The position numbers and the translations under genes were made by a program. 5,094 nucleotides of DNA from Bacteroidota bacterium (GTDB lineage Bacteria > Bacteroidota > Ignavibacteria > Kapaibacteriales > UBA2268): contig JAFRQN010000146.1 in NCBI GenBank assembly GCA_017428585.1, positions 1-5,094 on the forward strand, read 5' to 3'. How positions within the stretch are numbered: position 1 is the first letter of the stretch; each line of letters opens with the position of its first letter. The notes under the pieces are model-generated. The model was not told the DNA's origin. It searched no databases and saw only the letters and a program-made list of their open reading frames with translations. This document shows, piece after piece, positions 1 to 5,094 of this stretch.

Positions 1-1044
1 ATTAAAGTTGCCTTCATCTATAAATATTAGTTCTTCACCATCGTATGAATAATAAGGAGAACTTAAATTTCCTTCTGTATAGTATTCAGTTGAATTTTGT
101 ACAACGTATGTTTTATTAGAAGCATCTGTTGCAATAAAACCAATTAAAGGATAGGTTGGATGCAAAGCTAATCCCCAAACATCATTGTAATTTTTACCGT
201 AAATAGGATCTAAATATTCTTCTGCATACATAATAGACATACATTTTCCTGTATTTAATTGTACAAGAACAGCACATACAGTACCATTGATATTGATTTT
301 TGCATCAATTATTTTAGCAAAAGACTCGCTTAAAATATTTTTCCCCTGCATTATATCCCAAATATTACCGTTCCTTACAGCATATATAAATTCACCAGTA
401 TACCAAAATCCTATTGGAATAATTTCATCATATACAGATGACTCCCAACCATTGATGTTTATTACAGTTTTATTTAATCTGTCTGCTGTAAAAGCAAAAG
501 CAGTTCCTGTATTATCAATAAACAAGCTGCTTTTTCTATTTAGTACTTCTATTTTTTTGAAAGGTAAAATAATGGTTTCTATATTTCCTATAAAATAAGA
601 ATAAGCTCTTTGTGTGCCGTCAGGTGAATAAACAATTTCACCCATGTCAGTTGCTTTTTCTAAATATGTTTCACCAAATTCATCAACTAAGTAAAAGTTA
701 TTGTTTATGTTGCAGATATAACTCCAGCTTAATCCTCCTGGAGCAAAAACTATTTCACTACCATTATCTATAACTGGTCCTTCCTGATTATCTATAGTAA
801 TTCTATATTTATTAGAGAATGGACTGGTTACAGCCCACCAATGTCCTGTTGTATCTATATTAAAAAATAATAAAGAATCAAGACCATCTAATAATTGAAT
901 CTCATTAAATTTTTGTGCATAAGAATTTGAAATATTATATATCATAAAAAAACTTATAACACAAAGGGAAAAAGACAACTTATTTTTTCTTTTATTGCAG
1001 AAGTTCAATATAAAATTAGAAAAAATAGATGTTAGTTTTTTCAT
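1..1044 (-). CDS. Exported protein of unknown function, possible beta-propeller (C-terminus beyond window)
   Basis: An uninterrupted reading frame runs from an ATG at 1044-1042 to the left edge, giving 348 residues with no stop. The N-terminus looks like a signal peptide with an unusually long basic n-region (about residues 1-22, with a KRKNK cluster at 18-22), a hydrophobic stretch at about 23-36, and a probable signal peptidase I site after SYA (41-43), so the mature protein would begin at Q44. The rest is rich in Trp, Tyr, Asn, Gly and short beta-strand-like stretches. The segments YSPDGTQRAYS (139-149) and YSYDGEELIF (332-341) resemble the S-x-DG turn of TolB/PD40-type propeller blades. 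This supports a secreted or periplasmic propeller-like protein, but I recognise no catalytic motif and name no family. It is transcribed away from scpB and the biotin genes and probably has nothing to do with them. No Shine-Dalgarno sequence is visible before the start. A second ATG at 1049-1047 is followed almost at once by a stop, so 1044 is preferred. I am confident it is a gene and unsure of its function. Confidence 0.8.
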   Translation of the reverse strand, partial: MKKLTSIFSNFILNFCNKRKNKLSFSLCVISFFMIYNISNSYAQKFNEIQLLDGLDSLLFFNIDTTGHWWAVTSPFSNKYRITIDNQEGPVIDNGSEIVFAPGGLSWSYICNINNNFYLVDEFGETYLEKATDMGEIVYSPDGTQRAYSYFIGNIETIILPFKKIEVLNRKSSLFIDNTGTAFAFTADRLNKTVININGWESSVYDEIIPIGFWYTGEFIYAVRNGNIWDIMQGKNILSESFAKIIDAKININGTVCAVLVQLNTGKCMSIMYAEEYLDPIYGKNYNDVWGLALHPTYPLIGFIATDASNKTYVVQNSTEYYTEGNLSSPYYSYDGEELIFIDEGNFN

Positions 1045-1134
1045 ATCATAAAAAAATATTATTTTTAAATTTAAATTATATTTAAAATACAAAAAAAAAT
1101 AGAAAATAACATAGTTTTAAATTTATAAGTATAT
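1045..1134. promoter_or_regulatory. Divergent intergenic region, presumed promoters for both directions
   Basis: These 90 bases separate two divergent start codons, so promoters for the exported-protein gene and for the scpB-bio unit should lie here. The tract is almost entirely A and T, including a run of nine A at 1091-1099 and a perfect 12-base palindrome (TTTAAATTTAAA) at 1064-1075. A TATAAT hexamer reads on the minus strand at 1080-1075, but no matching -35 element is at the usual spacing. On the plus strand, TAGTTTTA at 1112-1119 approximates the Bacteroidota -7 element (TAnnTTTG), without a clear partner upstream. In such AT-rich sequence these matches are expected by chance. I see no biotin-repressor-like dyad and no riboswitch-like structure. 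The regulatory role is inferred from position only. Confidence 0.4.
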
Positions 1135-2001
1135 ATGAAAGCTACAATACCTTTGTTTTTGTCTTTGACACGCAGTGCTCAGCGTTCTATTATAGAAGCC
1201 TTAATATTTGCTGCTAATCCTGATGAAATTTTAACTAATAAAAATATATTTTCTATTGTTCTTTCAGATGCAGATCTTTCAACAATAAAGCGTAAAAAAA
1301 ATAAAGAAAATAATGATGAAATTGAATCTTCTATAATAAGTGATGATATATATTCTGATAAGCTGTTAAATACTGCTCCAAATAAGGAAACAATAGCTGC
1401 ATTAGAGGCTGTTGCTGCAGAATATAATTTCTATATATCAGATATAGAAAAAATAGTCGAAGAAATAAATGAGGAATTAAGCAAGACAAATAGACCATAT
1501 AAAATAATAAATTATGCTGGTGGATATCAATTTATTACCTTACCTCAATATGGTGAATTAGTTCATAAAATGTTAAAATTAAAGTCTGTAAAAAGATTTT
1601 CTAATGCTCAATTAGAAACATTGGCAATTATAGCATATAAGCAGCCGGTAACAAGACAAGAAATAGATAAAATACGTGGAGTGATGAGTTCTGGAGAAGT
1701 TATAAATGCTTTAATAGATAAACAATTAATTGTTACAGCTGGACATAAAGATATTTTAGGAAAACCACTATTATATGCTACAACAGATAACTTCCTAAAA
1801 GCTTTTGGACTAAATTCATTAAAAGATCTTCCTAAATTAAAAGAATTAGAAGAAATTGTAGAGCAAAAACTACAAACAGATACAGATGTTAATCCTATAT
1901 CGTTAAAAATTTCTCAAGATGATATAAACAAATTAAATGATACTTCTAGTAATATTGGTGTTATTAATAATAATGATCCAATTGAAAAAGAAGAGGAGTA
2001 A
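1135..2001 (+). CDS. scpB: Segregation and condensation protein B (ScpB)
   Basis: ScpB is the kleisin-associated winged-helix subunit that dimerises and binds ScpA in the SMC-ScpAB condensin, acting on the nucleoid in chromosome organisation and segregation. The 288 residues show the family pattern. A first winged-helix half opens with SIIEALIFAA (18-27) and ends with YAGGYQFITLPQYGELV (127-143). A second winged-helix half follows, with FSNAQLETLAIIAYKQPVTR (155-174), the IRGV and SSGEV segments (180-189), GKPLLYATT (209-217) and FGLNSLKDLPKL (224-235). Two features are unusual. About 50 extra residues (roughly 45-98, charged and Asn/Ser/Asp-rich at first) sit inside the first half, and a hydrophilic, acidic tail covers about 246-288. 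The protein is therefore longer than most ScpB proteins, which run about 180-270 residues. The ATG at 1135 places the IEALIFA motif near the N-terminus as expected; no Shine-Dalgarno precedes it. scpA is not adjacent: the upstream neighbour is divergent and the downstream one is bioB, 3 bases away. Confidence 0.93.
   Translation: MKATIPLFLSLTRSAQRSIIEALIFAANPDEILTNKNIFSIVLSDADLSTIKRKKNKENNDEIESSIISDDIYSDKLLNTAPNKETIAALEAVAAEYNFYISDIEKIVEEINEELSKTNRPYKIINYAGGYQFITLPQYGELVHKMLKLKSVKRFSNAQLETLAIIAYKQPVTRQEIDKIRGVMSSGEVINALIDKQLIVTAGHKDILGKPLLYATTDNFLKAFGLNSLKDLPKLKELEEIVEQKLQTDTDVNPISLKISQDDINKLNDTSSNIGVINNNDPIEKEEE
1992..1998 (+). promoter_or_regulatory. Ribosome binding site of bioB inside the end of scpB
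   Basis: The heptamer AGAGGAG is a strong Shine-Dalgarno match placed six bases before the bioB ATG at 2005. It is formed by the last scpB codons (GAA GAG GAG before TAA) and so lies within coding sequence. It is the only strong Shine-Dalgarno in front of a start in this window: scpB, bioA and the left gene have none, and bioF has only a weak AGAAG. It supports the 2005 start and suggests that scpB translation helps expose or feed the bioB start. Confidence 0.75.
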
Positions 2002-2004
2002 AAA

Positions 2005-2973
2005 ATGGATAATATTACGTTAAAAGACATTGAAGAAAAAGTGTTTAATGACATTTTAGTAACAGAAGAAGAAATGTTGCAAATTGTAGAAACAACACAA
2101 AAAGAAGACTTGTATAATCTTGCTATAAAAATAACTAAAAACAAATCTTCTTTACATTTTGATACTTGTTCTATTATTAATGCAAAAAGTGGAAAATGTT
2201 CGGAAAATTGCAAATGGTGTTCTCAATCTATTTATAGCAGTTCAAAAATAGATGTATATAATCTTCTATCAAAAGAAGAATGTTGTAATTTAGCAGCTTT
2301 TAATGAAGCACAAGGCATAAATAGGTTCTCATTGGTTACATCAGGCAGAAGATTAACACCATCAGAAGTTGATAAAACATGTGAAATAGTAAAATATATT
2401 AAATCAAAAACTAAAATAAATTTATGTGCATCTTTGGGATTGTTGTCAGAAGATGATTTAAGAAGATTAAAGGAAGCTGGGATATCTCGTTATCATTGTA
2501 ATTTAGAAACAGCACCATCTTATTTTCCATCTTTATGTACAACTCATACTACAGAGCAAAAAATAACAACATTAAAAAATGCAGTAAAAGTTGGCTTGGA
2601 AATATGTTCAGGCGGAATTATTGGTATGGGAGAAACTATGAAGCAGCGTATTGAATTTGCTGCTAAATTACGAGAATTAAAAGTTCAAAGTATACCAGTA
2701 AATATATTAAATCCAATAAAAGGAACTCCGCTTGAAAATCAACAACCTTTATCAGAAGATGATATTCTTACAACTGTTGCTGTTTTTAGAATAATGATGC
2801 CTAATGTATTTTTGCGTTTTGCAGGCGGACGTATATTGTTATCAAAAAGCACAATGAAAAAAGCAATGGAAATAGGTATTAATTCTGCAATAGTAGGAGA
2901 TATGCTGACAACTATAGGTTGTGATATCAGCGAAGATAAAACACTTATTAAAAGTGCAGGATATAATTTATAA
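2005..2973 (+). CDS. bioB: Biotin synthase (radical SAM), possibly the Type II form of anaerobes
   Basis: BioB inserts sulfur into dethiobiotin to make biotin, the last step of the pathway, in the cytoplasm. The 322-residue protein has the radical-SAM cluster motif C65-x3-C69-x2-C72 (within KCSENCKWCSQS) on a TIM-barrel. Also visible are LCASLG (140-145), HCNLETA (164-170), LCTTHTTEQK (177-186), CSGGIIGMGE (201-210), NPIKGTP (236-242) and LRFAGGR (270-276). Compared from memory with E. coli BioB, the auxiliary-cluster ligands C128, C188 and R260 map to C141, C201 and R271. The position of C97 is S109, within RFSLVTSGR, so the classical [2Fe-2S] site is not intact. Extra cysteines C165 and C178 lie near the site. 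This pattern fits the [4Fe-5S] Type II BioB described in obligate anaerobes; that assignment is an inference. The start at 2005 has a strong ribosome binding site and gives a leader about 12 residues longer than E. coli. The gene lies 3 bases after scpB and 43 before bioA. Confidence 0.96.
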   Translation: MDNITLKDIEEKVFNDILVTEEEMLQIVETTQKEDLYNLAIKITKNKSSLHFDTCSIINAKSGKCSENCKWCSQSIYSSSKIDVYNLLSKEECCNLAAFNEAQGINRFSLVTSGRRLTPSEVDKTCEIVKYIKSKTKINLCASLGLLSEDDLRRLKEAGISRYHCNLETAPSYFPSLCTTHTTEQKITTLKNAVKVGLEICSGGIIGMGETMKQRIEFAAKLRELKVQSIPVNILNPIKGTPLENQQPLSEDDILTTVAVFRIMMPNVFLRFAGGRILLSKSTMKKAMEIGINSAIVGDMLTTIGCDISEDKTLIKSAGYNL

Positions 2974-3016
2974 TACTATTAATATTTAAGAGAAAAAAAT
3001 AAAAACTGATCTTCAA

Positions 3017-4312
3017 ATGAATAATAATTATATTAGTTTTGATAGAGAACATTTATGGCATCCTTATACTTCAACAACTAATCCCTTGCCTGTATATATA
3101 GTAAAAAGAGCAGAGGGTGTTGAAATAGAACTAAATAATGGTAAGATATTAATAGATGGAATGTCTTCTTGGTGGGCTGCTGTACATGGATATAATAATA
3201 CTTATATTAATAATGCAGCCATTGCTCAATTAAATAAAATGTCTCATATTATGTTCGGCGGGTTTACTCATGAACCTGCTATTGAACTTGGTAAATTATT
3301 ATTAAGTATTGTTTCTCCAAAGTTACAAAAAATATTTTATGCTGATTCCGGCTCTGTTGCTGTTGAAGTTGCTATGAAAATGGCAGTTCAATATTGGTAT
3401 GGGAAAAAACAGCCTAAAAAAACAAATTTTGTAACAATTCGTTCAGGTTATCATGGCGACACATGGAATGCAATGAGTGTTTGTGATCCAGTAACAGGAA
3501 TGCATAGTATATTTGAAACTGATTTATCCAAACGATATTTTATAAATCATCCTAAATCAAAATTTTATGATGAATTTGATAAAAATGACTTAAAAGAATT
3601 AATTGATATAATAAAAATACATAAAGATAATATTGCAGCATTAATTTTAGAACCAGTTGTTCAAGGTGCAGGCGGTATGTATTTTTATAATCCAGAATAC
3701 TTAAACTATGCTTATAATTTATGTAAAGAAAATAATATACTGGTCATTTTTGATGAAATAGCAACTGGATTTGGACGTACAGGAAAATTATTTGCTTATG
3801 AACATACAAAAGTTATACCTGATATAATGTGTATTGGCAAAGCTTTAACAGCAGGATATATGACAATGTCCGCTGTTCTAACCTCTGATGATATAGCAGA
3901 TACAATTTCTAATAATGAACCTTATGCGTTTATGCATGGTCCTACGTTTATGGGAAATCCATTAGCATGTGCTATTGCTAAAGCATCTCTTGATTTATTA
4001 TTGAAAAATGATTGGCAGGGTAAAGTTAAAAAGATAGAAGAACAGCTTAAAAAAGAATTAATAGCAGCAGAAAATTTCAATATTGTTAAAGAAGTACGAG
4101 TATTAGGTGCTATAGGCGTTATAGAAACTAAAACGGCAGTAGATTTAGCAAAAATTCAACAGCGTTTTGTAGAAGAAGGTATTTGGGTTAGACCTTTTGG
4201 TAAATTGATTTATATTATGCCTCCGTTTATAATATCAAGTTCACAGCTTTCTTTTTTAACCTCAAAACTAATAAAAGTAGTTTCTGAATTTGATAAAGAT
4301 TATTGTTCATAA
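3017..4312 (+). CDS. bioA: Adenosylmethionine-8-amino-7-oxononanoate aminotransferase (DAPA synthase)
   Basis: BioA is a cytoplasmic PLP-dependent class III aminotransferase that converts KAPA to 7,8-diaminopelargonic acid, normally with S-adenosylmethionine as amino donor. The 431 residues match the E. coli enzyme (429) closely over the whole length, from EHLWHPYTST (11-20) to RPFGKLIYIMPP (392-403). Recognisable segments include DGMSSWWAAVHGYN (47-60), HIMFGG (77-82), ADSGSVAVEVAMKMA (109-123), GYHGDT (144-149), EPVVQGAGGM (212-221), DEIATGFGRTGKLFA (246-260), IGKALTAG (273-280) and MHGPTFMGNPLA (306-317). K275 is the PLP-binding lysine (E. coli K274). The active-site residues Y17, Y144, D147, R253 and R391 of E. 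coli appear as Y17, Y145, D148, R254 and R392, which favours SAM over lysine as donor. The N-terminus aligns with E. coli from the first residues, supporting this ATG, though no Shine-Dalgarno precedes it. It is 43 bases after bioB and 22 before bioF, presumably cotranscribed. Confidence 0.97.
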   Translation: MNNNYISFDREHLWHPYTSTTNPLPVYIVKRAEGVEIELNNGKILIDGMSSWWAAVHGYNNTYINNAAIAQLNKMSHIMFGGFTHEPAIELGKLLLSIVSPKLQKIFYADSGSVAVEVAMKMAVQYWYGKKQPKKTNFVTIRSGYHGDTWNAMSVCDPVTGMHSIFETDLSKRYFINHPKSKFYDEFDKNDLKELIDIIKIHKDNIAALILEPVVQGAGGMYFYNPEYLNYAYNLCKENNILVIFDEIATGFGRTGKLFAYEHTKVIPDIMCIGKALTAGYMTMSAVLTSDDIADTISNNEPYAFMHGPTFMGNPLACAIAKASLDLLLKNDWQGKVKKIEEQLKKELIAAENFNIVKEVRVLGAIGVIETKTAVDLAKIQQRFVEEGIWVRPFGKLIYIMPPFIISSSQLSFLTSKLIKVVSEFDKDYCS

Positions 4313-4334
4313 TAAATACAATAGAAGAAATAAT

Positions 4335-5094
4335 ATGATATTGAATGAGTTTCAAAAAACATTAGATAATTTAGCATTATCATCTAATCTGCGGCATCTT
4401 CCTATAGCAATAAATGAAGGGAAATATGTAAAATTAAATGATAAAATTATGTTAAATTTAACATCTAATGATTATCTTGGACTTGGTGGAAACGTTGAAT
4501 TAAGAAAAGATTTTATTAAAAGTTTTGATTTAGAAAAAAATGGCTTTACTTCTTCATCATCAAGATTGTTGAGTGGTAAATTTGAAATATATGACGAACT
4601 TGAAAGTTTATTATGTGCTTTATATCATACAGAAACTGCATTAGTATTTAATAGCGGATATCATGCTAATATAGGAATTTTGCCAGCAATTGCTGATAAA
4701 CAAACTTTAATTATTGCAGATAAGTTAGTACATGCAAGTATTATAGATGGTATTTTGTTAAGTAGATGTCAATTCTTAAGATACAATCATAATAATTACG
4801 ATCATTTGTTAAATATAATTGAAAGTAATTATAAAGAATATGATAAAATAATAATTGTTTCGGAAAGTATATTTAGTATGGATGGTGATCGAGCTGATTT
4901 AACTAAAATAATAGAAATAAAACATAAATATCCAAATATTTTATTATATTTAGATGAAGCACATGCGGTTGGTGTGTTTGGAAAGAATGGTTTAGGATTA
5001 GCAGAAGAATATAATTGTCTTTCTGAAATAGATTTGATTGTTGGTACATTTGGAAAAGCTATTGCATCAGTGGGTGCTTTTGTAGTTTGTAAAA
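4335..5094 (+). CDS. bioF: 8-amino-7-oxononanoate synthase (KAPA synthase), 3' end beyond window
   Basis: BioF is a PLP-dependent alpha-oxoamine synthase that condenses a pimeloyl thioester with L-alanine to give KAPA, the substrate of BioA. An open frame of 253 codons runs to the right edge, about two thirds of the usual 380-390 residues. Motifs in order are LTSNDYLGL (42-50), SSSSRLLSG (73-81), FNSGYHAN (105-112), DKLVHASIIDG (129-139), SESIFSMDGD (176-185), DEAHAVG (207-213) and GTFGKAIASVGAF (237-249). H133 corresponds to the cofactor-stacking histidine, D207 and H210 to the aspartate and histidine of the cofactor site, and K241 to the PLP-binding lysine (E. coli K236). Other alpha-oxoamine synthases (KBL, ALAS, SPT) share this fold, but the position after bioB and bioA makes BioF by far the likeliest. 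The start lies 22 bases after the bioA stop, with a weak AGAAG at 4323-4327 as a possible ribosome binding site. Nothing suggests decay in the visible part. Confidence 0.95.
   Translation, partial: MILNEFQKTLDNLALSSNLRHLPIAINEGKYVKLNDKIMLNLTSNDYLGLGGNVELRKDFIKSFDLEKNGFTSSSSRLLSGKFEIYDELESLLCALYHTETALVFNSGYHANIGILPAIADKQTLIIADKLVHASIIDGILLSRCQFLRYNHNNYDHLLNIIESNYKEYDKIIIVSESIFSMDGDRADLTKIIEIKHKYPNILLYLDEAHAVGVFGKNGLGLAEEYNCLSEIDLIVGTFGKAIASVGAFVVCK

Noticed and set aside
287..598. Plus-strand open frame of 103 codons
   Set aside because: It lies wholly inside the minus-strand exported-protein gene, which has a signal peptide and an unbroken frame to the window edge; the plus-strand product is only a hydrophobic shadow.
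1064..1075. Perfect 12-base palindrome TTTAAATTTAAA as a possible operator
   Set aside because: It is made only of short A and T runs in a nearly pure AT spacer, where such palindromes arise easily by chance; there is no second copy and no resemblance to known biotin-repressor sites.
1914..2213. Minus-strand open frame of 99 codons spanning the scpB-bioB junction
   Set aside because: It is antisense to the conserved ends of two clearly recognised genes, and its product is Ser/Phe/Ile-rich as expected of a shadow frame.
2974..3016. Possible terminator or separate promoter between bioB and bioA
   Set aside because: The 43 bases contain no GC-rich hairpin followed by a T-run and no recognisable promoter pair, so they are treated as a plain intra-operon gap.
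4313..4334. Possible regulatory gap between bioA and bioF
   Set aside because: It is only 22 bases, with a weak AGAAG ribosome binding site and no dyad symmetry.
1135..5094. A novel defence, mobile or otherwise undescribed system on the plus strand
   Set aside because: All four genes are recognised core housekeeping or biotin genes with intact motifs; there are no repeats, integrase or transposase remnants, or phage-like genes.

Overview
The window is AT-rich, roughly 25-30% G+C judged from a few sampled lines. It carries one gene on the minus strand and a tightly packed block of four genes on the plus strand, with a 90-base divergent intergenic region between them. I see no rRNA, tRNA, CRISPR array, insertion sequence or convincing terminator.

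Layout: (1) positions 1-1044, minus strand, the first 348 codons of an exported protein with weak beta-propeller-like features, whose 3' end lies beyond the left edge; (2) 1045-1134, a very AT-rich divergent upstream region; (3) 1135-2001, scpB, a chromosome segregation/condensation protein; (4) 2005-2973, bioB, biotin synthase; (5) 3017-4312, bioA, the DAPA aminotransferase; (6) 4335 to the right edge, bioF, KAPA synthase, cut off by the window but including its catalytic lysine. The plus-strand genes are separated by 3, 43 and 22 bases and read as one transcription unit.

Together bioF, bioA and bioB supply three of the four ring-assembly steps of biotin synthesis: pimeloyl thioester to KAPA, KAPA to DAPA, and dethiobiotin to biotin. 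The missing step is bioD (DAPA to dethiobiotin). bioD and the pimeloyl-thioester genes such as bioC or a bioH substitute are not in view and may lie to the right of bioF. scpB has no metabolic link to biotin, yet bioB directly abuts it and its ribosome binding site lies inside the last codons of scpB.

Organism: by recollection, BioB resembles the proteins of Bacteroidota and other anaerobes (motifs HCNLETA, LCTTH, RFAGGR). It has serine where Escherichia coli BioB has the cluster-ligand cysteine C97. I suspect an AT-rich anaerobe of the Bacteroidota/Chlorobi-like (FCB) assemblage, but this is only an inference from remembered motifs. The window looks like ordinary core metabolism. The points worth a second look are the BioB cluster site, the scpB-bioB junction, a long insert in ScpB and the uncharacterised exported protein.
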